Shown piece after piece: positions 25,984-33,853 of a DNA stretch of 64,000 bases. Location of the stretch: assembly GCF_028807635.1 (NCBI RefSeq), contig NZ_JARBAX010000001.1:4017501-4081500 (forward strand). The letters run 5' to 3'. The DNA comes from Streptomyces spiramyceticus (GTDB lineage Bacteria > Actinomycetota > Actinomycetes > Streptomycetales > Streptomycetaceae). The stretch's first letter is position 1, and each line of letters starts with the position of its first letter. A program made the translations under genes and the position numbers. The notes under the pieces are model-generated. The model did no database searches, had not been told where the DNA came from, and saw only the letters and a program-made list of their open reading frames with translations.

Positions 25984-27132
25984 GTGACGACCACCACCGA
26001 GGCCGCCCGAACCGCGGAGGCGGCCAACGGCCCCCGCATCCTGGTGACCGGGGCGACCGGCTTCATCGGCTCCGCCGTACTGCGCGATCTCGCCGCGCGG
26101 CACGGCGGGACCGGCGGGCAGGTACGGGCCCTGGTCAGAAACGTCCCGAGACCGCGGATCAGCCGCCCCGTCATCGACCCCGGCATCGAGTACGTACAGG
26201 GCGACGTAACGGACCCCGCCTCCCTGCGCGGGGTCTGCGACGGCATCGACGTACTGATCCATCTCGCCTGCTACATAGGCCCCGACGAACGGCTCTGCAC
26301 CGCCGTCAACGACCACGGCACCCAGGCCCTTCTCGCCGAGGCGGCCCGGGCCGGCACCCGCCGCATCCTGACCGTCTCCACCACCGCGGTCTACGGCGGC
26401 GGCCCGCACCGGAGCATCGGCGAACACGACGTCGAGCCCGCACCGGTGTCGCCCACCAGCCGCAGCAGGCTGCTCGCCGAGCAGGCCGTGCTCGCCGCGG
26501 GAGGCGTGGTCCTGCGGCCGGGACTCGTCTACGGCACCGGCGACGAATGGGTCGTACCGGCCGTCGCTGAACTCCTCGGCCGGGTGCCCGCCTGGTGCGA
26601 CGGCGGCCGTGCGCTGCTGTCCGTGATCGCCGTCGACGACCTGGCCCGGCTGCTCACCACGGCGGCCATGTCGTACGACCCGGTGCTGCCGCCCGGCACG
26701 GTGCACCACGCGAACCACCCCGAGCCGGTCTCCCTCCGGGACCTGCTGATCGAGCTCTGCCTGGGCGTCGGGCTGCCGCTGCCGCAGGAGGACCTGACGT
26801 ACGAGGAGTACCGCGGGCGTCTGGCAGCCGTGCCCGGCTGGGTGACCGAGCGTCAGCTCTCCCTGCTGGCCACCGATCACTGGTACCGCAGCTGTTCCGT
26901 GTGGCAGCTCGCCGGGTGCCTGCCGGGGCCCGGGTTCCAGGCCCGTATGCGCTCGTACGCCCCCTGGTACCGGGCGTTTCTCGACCAGGCCCCGGCCATG
27001 CATCCTGTCCAGCCCACGCACCCTGTCCCGCCCACGCACCCTGTCCCGCCCACGCTCCCTGTCCAGCCCACGCCCTCTGCCCCGCGCAGCGCCGCATCAT
27101 CCGTTCCGACCTGGATCGAGACCTCCGCATGA
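25984..27132 (+). CDS. NAD-dependent epimerase/dehydratase-like extended SDR
   Basis: 382 residues. Rossmann motif ILVTGATGFIGSAVLRDLA at the N-terminus and the conserved VSTTAVYGGG strand. The catalytic Y-x-x-x-K that normally follows is not present: the aligned stretch is TSRSRLLAEQ (Tyr to Thr, Lys to Arg), so chemistry may be altered. The C-terminus carries about four Pro-rich repeats (HPVPPT). GTG start 12 bp after the AfsA-like gene, and a 4-bp overlap with the OYE gene. A reductase or epimerase step on a signal precursor is plausible. Confidence 0.82.
   Translation: MTTTTEAARTAEAANGPRILVTGATGFIGSAVLRDLAARHGGTGGQVRALVRNVPRPRISRPVIDPGIEYVQGDVTDPASLRGVCDGIDVLIHLACYIGPDERLCTAVNDHGTQALLAEAARAGTRRILTVSTTAVYGGGPHRSIGEHDVEPAPVSPTSRSRLLAEQAVLAAGGVVLRPGLVYGTGDEWVVPAVAELLGRVPAWCDGGRALLSVIAVDDLARLLTTAAMSYDPVLPPGTVHHANHPEPVSLRDLLIELCLGVGLPLPQEDLTYEEYRGRLAAVPGWVTERQLSLLATDHWYRSCSVWQLAGCLPGPGFQARMRSYAPWYRAFLDQAPAMHPVQPTHPVPPTHPVPPTLPVQPTPSAPRSAASSVPTWIETSA
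27004..27078 (+). repeat. 18-bp tandem repeat at the 3' end of the SDR gene
   Basis: About four copies of a unit like cctgtcccgcccacgcac encode HPVPPT/LPVQPT. The repeat length is a multiple of three, so copy-number changes keep the frame. Confidence 0.8.
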
Positions 27133-28259
27133 CCACCTCCCCCCAACGGCTCCACCCCGCCCTCGCGCCGGTCGACTTCGCCGGACTGCGCCTGGACAAC
27201 CGCCTCGCGGTCGCGCCGATGACCCGCGTCTCGGCCACCGCACAGGGACTGGCGACCGCCGAGATGGCGGCGTACTACACCGACTTCGCCCACGGCGGCT
27301 TCGGCCTGGTCATCACCGAAGGCACGTACACGGACAGCGCGTACAGCCAGGGCTACGCCAACCAGCCCGGCATCGTGTCGACCACGCACACCGCCGCCTG
27401 GCAGCGCGTCACCGACCGGGTCCACGCGGCCGGTTCCCGGATCGTGCTCCAGCTCATGCATGCCGGTGCGCTGGCCCAGGGCAACCGGTTCCGGCCGGGC
27501 ACCGCCGCGCCGTCCGCCGTGCGGCCGCGCGGCGAGCAGCTGGCCAACTACGGCGGCGGGGGGCCGTGGCCGGTGCCCGTGCCCATGACCCAGGAGGAGA
27601 TCACCGAGGCCGTCCGCGGCTTCGCGGACTCCGCCGCGCGGGCACGGGAGGCGGGCTTCGACGGGGTCGAGGTGCACGCGGCCAACGGCTATCTGCTCGA
27701 CCAGTTCCTCACCGACTGCACCAACCTCCGCACCGACTGCTACGGCGGCCCGATCGGGCAACGCGTCAGGCTGATGCGCGAGACCGTCGCCGCCGTGCGG
27801 TCCGCGACGGGCCACGGCTTCACGGTCGGCGTCCGTTTCTCCCAGGCGAAGGTCAACGACCACGCCCACCGCTGGGCGGGCGGCACCTGCGAGGCCGAGA
27901 CGATCTTCACGGCGGCCTCGGCGGCGGGAGCGGACTATCTGCACATCGCCGGCAGCGGCCGGGACTGGTTCACCGCCGAGCGCCTTGACGACGGCCGGAC
28001 CGTCGCCGCCGTCGCCCGTGAGTCCACCGGGCTGCCGGTGATGGCCAACGGCGGCATGCACGACCCCGACCAGGCAGCGCGGGTCCTGGAGGAGGGGCAC
28101 GCCGATCTGCTCTCGGTCGGTACGGGCGCTCTCGCCAACCCCGATCTGCCGCGCCGTCTTGAGGGCCGCGCGGCGCCCGCCCGGTTCGATCCGGCGGTGC
28201 TCAAGCCGCTTGCCACGCTCGCCAACGCCCGTCGGGTGCGGGCGGGGCAGCCTCTGTGA
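27129..28259 (+). CDS. Old yellow enzyme-family NADH:flavin oxidoreductase
   Basis: 376 residues, FMN-dependent ene-reductase fold. Typical elements: LAVAPMTRVSATAQG, IVLQLMHAGALAQGNRF, the HAANGYLLDQFLTD strand followed by N-x-R-T-D-x-YGG, and the phosphate-binding MANGGM near the C-terminus. It overlaps the SDR gene (ATGA), so AfsA-like, SDR and OYE are one operon. Reduction of a butenolide double bond is a known step in butyrolactone-type signals, and an ene-reductase fits that step. The assignment is inference. Confidence 0.88.
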   Translation: MTTSPQRLHPALAPVDFAGLRLDNRLAVAPMTRVSATAQGLATAEMAAYYTDFAHGGFGLVITEGTYTDSAYSQGYANQPGIVSTTHTAAWQRVTDRVHAAGSRIVLQLMHAGALAQGNRFRPGTAAPSAVRPRGEQLANYGGGGPWPVPVPMTQEEITEAVRGFADSAARAREAGFDGVEVHAANGYLLDQFLTDCTNLRTDCYGGPIGQRVRLMRETVAAVRSATGHGFTVGVRFSQAKVNDHAHRWAGGTCEAETIFTAASAAGADYLHIAGSGRDWFTAERLDDGRTVAAVARESTGLPVMANGGMHDPDQAARVLEEGHADLLSVGTGALANPDLPRRLEGRAAPARFDPAVLKPLATLANARRVRAGQPL

Positions 28260-28307
28260 GCATCCCTCACAACTGGCCGGAACCCCTCGCTGGAGTACGG
28301 CAGTTCA

Positions 28308-28330
28308 AAACCATCTGGTAGGTTTTTTGC
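28308..28330 (+). promoter_or_regulatory. ARE-like element 3 (before the first TetR gene)
   Basis: AAACCATCTGGTAGGTTTTT and three more bases. The symmetrical flanks AAAACC (28307-28312) and GGTTTT (28321-28326) form the dyad. It lies 43 bp upstream of the TetR start at 28373 and shares AAACCATC with ARE 4. Confidence 0.7.
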
Positions 28331-28372
28331 TTCGGTGAACTACAGGCGACGAACGGTCGATCGGGGTGTGGC

Positions 28373-29095
28373 ATGGCGGAGCAGGAAAGGGCCAGGCGGA
28401 CCCGGAACCGGCTGGTCGTCGCGGCGGCCGAGGTGTTCGACGCCATCGGGTACGAGCGGGCGACGATGGCCCGCATCAGTGCCGCGGCCGGGGTGACCAA
28501 GGGAGCCCTCTACTTCCACTTCTCCACCAAGGACGAGCTGGCCAGGGCTGTTCAGGCGCGGGCGTGCGAGGGATCCGCCGAAGTGCTCGCCGGGCTCGAC
28601 CGGCCCGGCGCACCGGCGCTTCAGGTGCTCATCGATGTGACCCATGCGCTGGCCCGCCTGGTGCGGGACGACATGGTGGTACGGGCCGGCGTGCTGCTCT
28701 CGCGCGAGCGCGGGAGCGCCGATGCGGCCCTGGACTGTTACGCGGTCTGGCTCCGCTGCGTACAGGCACTGCTGCTGCGCGCCGAGGCCGAGCGCGCGCT
28801 GCGGCCCGGCGTCTGCCGCGACGCGGTCACCGCTCTGGTGGTCTCCATGATCTGCGGGACCGAGTTCTTCGCCCGCAGGGACGTGCTGGACACCGGACTG
28901 GACCCGGCCCTGTCCACAGATACGGACACGGACACCCGCGCGGACGCCAATACGGACACGGCCCGCGACCGGTCGGACGGGGCGTTCGAATGGCTTGCGC
29001 GCATCTGGGGCCTCGTCCTTCCCGCGCTGGTGGAGACCGGCGTCGGCGCGGCACTGGACGCGTCGGGCAGGGCGTCCGGCCCGTCCGCCGGCTGA
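28373..29095 (+). CDS. TetR-family gamma-butyrolactone receptor-like regulator (copy 1)
   Basis: 240 residues. N-terminal TetR HTH with the ArpA/ScbR-type signature: VVAAAEVFDAIGYERATMAR, then ISAAAGVTKGALYFHFSTKD. The ligand domain has VRAGVLLSRERG, similar to receptor proteins. Residues about 181-203 are an acidic Thr/Asp insert (STDTDTDTRADANTDT) unusual for the family. An ARE-like site in its own promoter suggests autoregulation or control by the second receptor. It may be a pseudo-receptor rather than the true signal sensor. Convergent with the next gene. Confidence 0.85.
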   Translation: MAEQERARRTRNRLVVAAAEVFDAIGYERATMARISAAAGVTKGALYFHFSTKDELARAVQARACEGSAEVLAGLDRPGAPALQVLIDVTHALARLVRDDMVVRAGVLLSRERGSADAALDCYAVWLRCVQALLLRAEAERALRPGVCRDAVTALVVSMICGTEFFARRDVLDTGLDPALSTDTDTDTRADANTDTARDRSDGAFEWLARIWGLVLPALVETGVGAALDASGRASGPSAG

Positions 29096-29161
29096 CCCCC
29101 GATCGGCCTCCGGTTCTTCCTCTCCCTGTTCCTGCAAGCGTTTCTGCTGCCGTTTCCGTCC

Positions 29162-29779
29162 CTAAGTCGCGGCGCTGCCCTCTGCCTTCAGGTGCGGCAG
29201 CATGCCCGAGACGGCGATGCCGGGCAGCAGTGCGCGCCACAGCACGGCGATGCGCTGGGGCAGGTCGGCCCTGTTCGTGTAGAGCTGGGAGAACAGCTGC
29301 ACACCGCTGTACGCGGCGACGAGCAGCTCGGAGAGCTCCCGGGGGTCGGCGTGCGGCAGCAGCTCCCCCCGCGCCTTGGCCGCGTCCAGGTGCTCGCGGA
29401 AGGCCTTCACCCACAGCTCGTACGGCGTGGTGTCCTGCACGCCGAAGGAGGACTGCTCGATCGAGAGCCGCACACCCGCGCGCAGCAGGACGTTCGTCTG
29501 CAGTTCGCGCGCGAGGTACAGGGTCGTGTCGATGAGTGTCTGGAGCCCCGGTTCCCCCTGGGGGAGTTCGAGGGAGTCGCCCTGCGCCGACATGACGCCC
29601 TGCGCCAGTTCTTCCTTGGAGGGGAAGTGGAAGTACAGGGCTCCACGAGTGACGCCCGCTTTGGCCAGGATGTCGTTGATGCTCGCGGTCGTGAAGCCGT
29701 GCTCCTCGAACACGGCGGCGGCGGCGTTGATGAGCGTCTCGCGCGTCTTGATCGCTCGCTCTTGTTTGGGCTTCGCCAT
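29162..29779 (-). CDS. scbR: TetR-family gamma-butyrolactone receptor (ScbR/ArpA-like)
   Basis: 205 residues, typical length. HTH: LINAAAAVFEEHGFTTASIN and DILAKAGVTRGALYFHFPSK. The ligand domain keeps the tryptophan in ELWVKAFREHLD expected in the signal pocket and the LLRAGVRLSIEQSSFG strand. It is divergent from the canonical AfsA gene with an ARE-like site in between, the classic scbR-scbA layout. It probably represses the AfsA gene and itself until the signal binds. ATG 29779; upstream in-frame residues are not family-like. Confidence 0.92.
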   Translation of the reverse strand: MAKPKQERAIKTRETLINAAAAVFEEHGFTTASINDILAKAGVTRGALYFHFPSKEELAQGVMSAQGDSLELPQGEPGLQTLIDTTLYLARELQTNVLLRAGVRLSIEQSSFGVQDTTPYELWVKAFREHLDAAKARGELLPHADPRELSELLVAAYSGVQLFSQLYTNRADLPQRIAVLWRALLPGIAVSGMLPHLKAEGSAAT

Positions 29780-29806
29780 GGATACCTCTCGAACAGGGGT
29801 AGAAAA

Positions 29807-29829
29807 AAACCATCCAGCCAGTATCTTAT
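29807..29829. promoter_or_regulatory. ARE-like element 4 in the scbR/afsA intergenic region
   Basis: AAACCATCCAGCCAGTATCT plus three bases, preceded by an A-run. It lies 27 bp before the ScbR-like start (minus strand) and about 70 bp before the AfsA start (plus strand), so one site could serve both divergent promoters. Confidence 0.8.
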
Positions 29830-29900
29830 CAGTGTGCACCTCGCCGGCAGAGACTGCGGCGCCAGGTGATTTTTGCCTGTTCCAAGGGGAGGGAACTCGC

Positions 29901-30899
29901 TTGTCCAGCACACATGCCACCATCGCCCACACCGGTTTCGAGCACGTTGCGCGGTCTGGTTTTCAGCACGGCTTCGGGGGGTTCGGGAACGAGAAGCTGA
30001 CCACCATGGTTCCGAAGGAGTTCGTGCACCGCGCCGCGGCCGCCGAAGTATTCCTGACAGGCTGGAAGGACACCGGTGAAGACCGCTTCTCGGTGACTGC
30101 CCAATGGCCGCGCGCGCACGCGTTCTACGGTCCGTCCTACGGCCTGCACGACCCGCTGCTGCTGGCCGAGACCATCCGTCAGACCATCCCGCTGCTGTCG
30201 CACGTCGCATACGGCGTGCCGTTCGGGCACCGGTTGATATGGCAGGACCTGCACTACACGCTCAAGCCGGAGGCGCTGCGCACCGCGGCCGTGCCCGCCG
30301 AGCTGGAGCTGCGCGTCAGCTGCCACAACGTCGCCCGAAGATCGGGACGACTGGTCGGTATGCGAATGGAGTTCCTCGTACTGCGTGAGGGCAAGTTCCT
30401 CGCCAGCGCGACCGCCCGCTTCACCAGCCATGCCCCCGCCGTGTACCGGCGGCTGCGCGGTGGCTACGCCGACCTGGAGACCGCGCTCGGCGGCATGATC
30501 CCGATGCCGCAGCCGGTGGCCCCGCATCTGGTCGGCCGGGACCGGCGCGGCGACGTCGTTCTCGCCCCCGGCGGGGCCGAGGGCCGCTGGCGGCTTCGCA
30601 CCGACGTCACACACCCGGTGCTCTTCGACCACCCGGTCGACCACGCGCCCGGCATGCTGCTGCTTGAGGCCGCCCGTCAAGCGGTGCAGCTCACCAGCGG
30701 TTCGGTACCGGTCGTCCCGGTGGCGATGAAGACGGCCTTCACCCGGTACGCCGAGTTCGACGCGCCCTGCTGGATCGAGACCGAGCGCATGGGCGCCGAC
30801 GGTCTCGGCCGGTCCCGCGTCCGTGTCACTCTCCGGCAGAACGGCGAGGTTCTCTTCGAGACCATGGTCACCACGGTCTGTGCGACCCAGGTGAACTGA
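29901..30899 (+). CDS. scbA: Canonical AfsA/ScbA gamma-butyrolactone synthase
   Basis: 332 residues. Repeat 1: VPKEFVHRAAAAEVFLTGWK, FSVTAQWPRAHAFYGPSYGL and DPLLLAETIRQTIPLLSHVA. Repeat 2: HPVLFDHPVDHAPGMLLLEA. Both halves keep the AfsA signature. It would condense a beta-ketoacyl-ACP with dihydroxyacetone phosphate. The start is taken as TTG 29901, eight bases after GGGGAGGG, because no ATG/GTG fits between the promoter and the conserved region. It is followed by a strong terminator. Confidence 0.92.
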   Translation: MSSTHATIAHTGFEHVARSGFQHGFGGFGNEKLTTMVPKEFVHRAAAAEVFLTGWKDTGEDRFSVTAQWPRAHAFYGPSYGLHDPLLLAETIRQTIPLLSHVAYGVPFGHRLIWQDLHYTLKPEALRTAAVPAELELRVSCHNVARRSGRLVGMRMEFLVLREGKFLASATARFTSHAPAVYRRLRGGYADLETALGGMIPMPQPVAPHLVGRDRRGDVVLAPGGAEGRWRLRTDVTHPVLFDHPVDHAPGMLLLEAARQAVQLTSGSVPVVPVAMKTAFTRYAEFDAPCWIETERMGADGLGRSRVRVTLRQNGEVLFETMVTTVCATQVN

Positions 30900-30923
30900 G
30901 CCCGGCGCAGACGCGACCGCGCC

Positions 30924-30959
30924 CCGTGCGTTCGCTGTGACACCACAGCGAACGCACGG
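30924..30959. terminator. Bidirectional-looking hairpin between afsA and rocD
   Basis: A perfect 16-bp stem (30924-30939 with 30944-30959) around ACAC, 25 bp after the AfsA stop. There is no T-run on either side. It marks the right edge of the accessory region. Confidence 0.75.
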
Positions 30960-30969
30960 CGCGGGCGGT

Positions 30970-31071
30970 TTCCCAGCCGTACCGGCTTCCCGGCCGTACC
31001 GGCTTCCCGGCCGTACCGGCTTCCCGGCCGTACCGGCTTCCCGGCCGTACCGGCTTCCCGGCCGTACCGGC
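30970..31071. repeat. Six 17-bp tandem repeats
   Basis: Six head-to-tail copies of TTCCCGGCCGTACCGGC; the first has one change. The array ends six bases before the rocD stop. It is too short, and lacks spacers, for a CRISPR. Confidence 0.95.
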
Positions 31072-31076
31072 CGCCT

Positions 31077-32288
31077 CTAGGAGGTGCCCGCCAGCACCTC
31101 GCCGAGCTGCTGGAGGCCCCAGTCCAGATCCTCCTTGCTGATCACCAGCGGCGGGGCGATCCGGATCGTCGAACCGTGGGTGTCCTTGACCAGCACACCC
31201 CGGTCCATCAGCTTCTCGGAGATCTGCCGGCCGGTGCCGTGCGACGGATCGATGTCGATGCCCGCCCACAGCCCGCGGCCGCGCACCGCGGTGACCGCGC
31301 CGCCGCCCACCAGCAGACCCAGCTGGTGATGGAGGTGGTCGCCCAGCTCGGTGGCGCGCTGCTGGAACTCACCGGTGCGCAGCATCGCGATGACCTCCAG
31401 CGCCACCGCGCACGCCAGCGGGTTTCCGCCGAACGTCGAACCGTGCTCACCCGGCCGGTACACGCCCAGCACCTCGGCCGACGACACGACGGCCGACACC
31501 GGCACGACACCGCCGCCCAGCGCCTTGCCCAGCACATACATGTCGGGCACGACGCCCTCGTGCTCGCAGGCGAAGGTCTTGCCCGTACGGCCGAGCCCCG
31601 ACTGGATCTCGTCCGCGATGAAGAGCACGTTCCGCTCACGGGTCAACTCCCGTACCGCCGGGAGATATCCGGCCGGGGGCACCAGCACCCCCGCCTCGCC
31701 CTGGATCGGCTCAAGGAGCACGGCCACGGTGTTCGGTGTCACCGCTGCGTCGAGCGCCGTCAGGTCTCCGTACGGGACGATCTCGAAGCCGGGGGTGTAC
31801 GGACCGAAGTCCGCCCGCGCCTCGTGGTCCGTGGAGAAACTGATGACGGTCGTCGTACGGCCGTGGAAGTTGTTGCCCGCCACGACGATCTTTGCCCGGC
31901 CGTCGCGCACTCCCTTCACCTTGTAACCCCACTTGCGGGCCGTCTTCACGGCGGTCTCCACCGCCTCGGCCCCGGTGTTCATCGGCAGCACCATGTCCAT
32001 GCCGCACAACTCGGCGAGCTGCGTACAGAAGTCGGCGAACCGGTCGTGGTGGAAAGCCCTGGAGGTCAGCGTCACTCTCTCCAGCTGCGCCTTGGCCGCG
32101 TCGATCAGCCGGCGGTTGCCGTGCCCGAAGTTGAGCGCCGAGTACCCGGCGAGCATGTCGAGGTAGCGGCGCCCCTCGACATCGGTCATCCAGGCGCCGT
32201 CCGCCGACGCCACGACGACGGGCAGCGGGTGATAGGTGTGCGCACAGTGCGCCTCCGCGGAGGCAATGGCAGCGTTAGTGGTCGGCAC
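31077..32288 (-). CDS. rocD: Ornithine aminotransferase
   Basis: 403 residues, class-III PLP aminotransferase converting ornithine and 2-oxoglutarate to glutamate semialdehyde and glutamate. Visible: SALNFGHGNRRLIDAAKAQL, NTGAEAVETAVKTARKWGYK, the PLP-phosphate/Asp region FIADEIQSGLGRTGK and the Schiff-base lysine in VLGKALGGG. GTG 32288 with GGAG upstream gives the normal family length; the extra 60 residues of the longer frame are not conserved. Divergent from glyA. Confidence 0.93.
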   Translation of the reverse strand: MPTTNAAIASAEAHCAHTYHPLPVVVASADGAWMTDVEGRRYLDMLAGYSALNFGHGNRRLIDAAKAQLERVTLTSRAFHHDRFADFCTQLAELCGMDMVLPMNTGAEAVETAVKTARKWGYKVKGVRDGRAKIVVAGNNFHGRTTTVISFSTDHEARADFGPYTPGFEIVPYGDLTALDAAVTPNTVAVLLEPIQGEAGVLVPPAGYLPAVRELTRERNVLFIADEIQSGLGRTGKTFACEHEGVVPDMYVLGKALGGGVVPVSAVVSSAEVLGVYRPGEHGSTFGGNPLACAVALEVIAMLRTGEFQQRATELGDHLHHQLGLLVGGGAVTAVRGRGLWAGIDIDPSHGTGRQISEKLMDRGVLVKDTHGSTIRIAPPLVISKEDLDWGLQQLGEVLAGTS

Positions 32289-32410
32289 GGGGTCTCCGAT
32301 CGTCGAGAGAATCCATCCGGTGAGGGGCAGGGGATGGTGCCCCTTTCTATCGTCGCTCGCATGGCGGACAAGGAAACCTTCCGCGGCGGCGCGCCCGCTA
32401 GGGTGTGTAC

Positions 32411-32490
32411 GCACGGCGACTGGCGTACGCGGAACGAACCGCGGGGAAGCCGTGCGCGAGAACCGCACGAGGTGCCGCCCGCCTGGGCAC
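32411..32490 (+). ncRNA. ZTP (pfl) riboswitch upstream of glyA
   Basis: Stem P1 pairs GCACGGC (32411-32417) with GCCGTGC (32449-32455). Inside, CGCGG (32428-32432) pairs with CCGCG (32439-32443), followed by the conserved GGGGAAG. The invariant 3' core CCGCCTGGGCA is at 32479-32489. This is the architecture of the pfl motif that senses ZTP/ZMP and controls one-carbon genes, and it lies 47 bp before glyA. No T-rich terminator follows, so control is probably at translation (ribosome site cggaggac). Confidence 0.9.
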
Positions 32491-32536
32491 CCCGGGATCC
32501 CGACCGGACACTGACCGCTCGCCCCCGGAGGACGCC

Positions 32537-33823
32537 ATGACGCTCCCGCTCAGCCACCCCGCCCTGTCTGCGACCGACCCCGAACTGGCCGCCCTGGTCG
32601 GCGCCGAGGAACAGCTGCAGGCCGACACCCTGCGCCTGATCCCCAGCGAGAACTACGTCTCGCAGGCCGTACTCGAAGCCTCCGGCACCGTCCTGCAGAA
32701 CAAGTACAGCGAGGGCTACGCAGGCCGCCGCTACTACGAGGGCCAACAGAACATCGACCAGGTCGAACGCCTCGCCACCGCCCGCGCCAAGGCCCTGTTC
32801 GGCGTCGACCACGCCAACGTCCAGCCCTACTCGGGCTCCCCGGCCAACCTCGCCGTCTACCTCGCCTTCGCCGAGCCCGGCGACACCGTGATGGGCATGG
32901 CCCTCCCGATGGGCGGCCACCTCACCCACGGCTGGGGCGTCTCGGTCACCGGCAAGTGGTTCCGCGGCGTCCAGTACGGCGTACGCCAGACTGCGAATCC
33001 TGAAACGAATGGCCGCATCGACTTCGATGAGGTGCGCGACCTCGCCCTCAAGGAGCGCCCGAAGCTGATCTTCTGCGGCGGTACCGCCCTTCCCCGCACC
33101 ATCGACTTCGCCGCCTTCGCGGAGATCGCCCGCGAGTCCGGTGCCGTGCTCGTCGCCGACGTCGCCCACATCGCGGGCCTGATCGTCGGCGGCGCTCACC
33201 CCTCCCCGGTCCCGCACGCCGACGTGATCTCCACGACCACCCACAAGACGCTGCGCGGTCCGCGCGGCGCGATGCTGATGTCCCGCGAGGAACACGCGAA
33301 GGCCATCGACAAGGCGGTGTTCCCCGGCCTCCAGGGCGGCCCGCACAACCAGACCACAGCGGCCATCGCCGTCGCCCTCCACGAGGCGGCCCAGCCCTCC
33401 TTCCGTGACTACGCGCACGCGGTCGTGGCCAACGCCAAGGCGCTTGCCGAGGCTCTGCTCGCCCGGGGCTTCGACCTGGTCTCCGGCGGCACGGACAACC
33501 ACCTGATCCTGATGGACCTCACCAACAAGGACGTGCCGGGCAAGGTGGCGGCCAAGGCCCTCGACCGGGCCGGGATCGTCGTCAACTACAACACCGTCCC
33601 GTACGACCCGCGGAAGCCCTTCGACCCCTCCGGCATCCGCATCGGCACCCCCTCCCTCACCTCGCGCGGTCTCGGCACGGAGCACATGCCGGCCGTCGCC
33701 GACTGGATCGACCGAGGGGTCACCGCCGCCCGCACGGGCGACGAGGACGCACTGGCCGGCATCCGCGCCGAGGTCGCCGACCTCATGGCCGCCTTCCCCG
33801 CACCGGGCCTCCCGACGGACTGA
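32537..33823 (+). CDS. glyA: Serine hydroxymethyltransferase
   Basis: 428 residues; interconverts serine + THF and glycine + methylene-THF, feeding purine synthesis. Landmarks: LIPSENYVSQAVLEASG, the YEGQQNIDQVERLATARAKA segment, AHIAGLIVGG, and the PLP lysine in STTTHKTLRGPRGA. The ATG follows CGGAGG. The ZTP riboswitch upstream links its expression to 10-formyl-THF shortage. Confidence 0.96.
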   Translation: MTLPLSHPALSATDPELAALVGAEEQLQADTLRLIPSENYVSQAVLEASGTVLQNKYSEGYAGRRYYEGQQNIDQVERLATARAKALFGVDHANVQPYSGSPANLAVYLAFAEPGDTVMGMALPMGGHLTHGWGVSVTGKWFRGVQYGVRQTANPETNGRIDFDEVRDLALKERPKLIFCGGTALPRTIDFAAFAEIARESGAVLVADVAHIAGLIVGGAHPSPVPHADVISTTTHKTLRGPRGAMLMSREEHAKAIDKAVFPGLQGGPHNQTTAAIAVALHEAAQPSFRDYAHAVVANAKALAEALLARGFDLVSGGTDNHLILMDLTNKDVPGKVAAKALDRAGIVVNYNTVPYDPRKPFDPSGIRIGTPSLTSRGLGTEHMPAVADWIDRGVTAARTGDEDALAGIRAEVADLMAAFPAPGLPTD

Positions 33824-33853
33824 CCCCGAGCCGACGCCTCTGCCCAACCTCCT

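Noticed and set aside
29376..29900. AfsA extended upstream to 29376
   Set aside because: That part is antisense to the TetR gene and crosses the ARE; the ribosome site before TTG 29901 gives the family length.
30970..31071. CRISPR-like array
   Set aside because: The 17-bp units are directly joined with no spacers and no cas genes are near.
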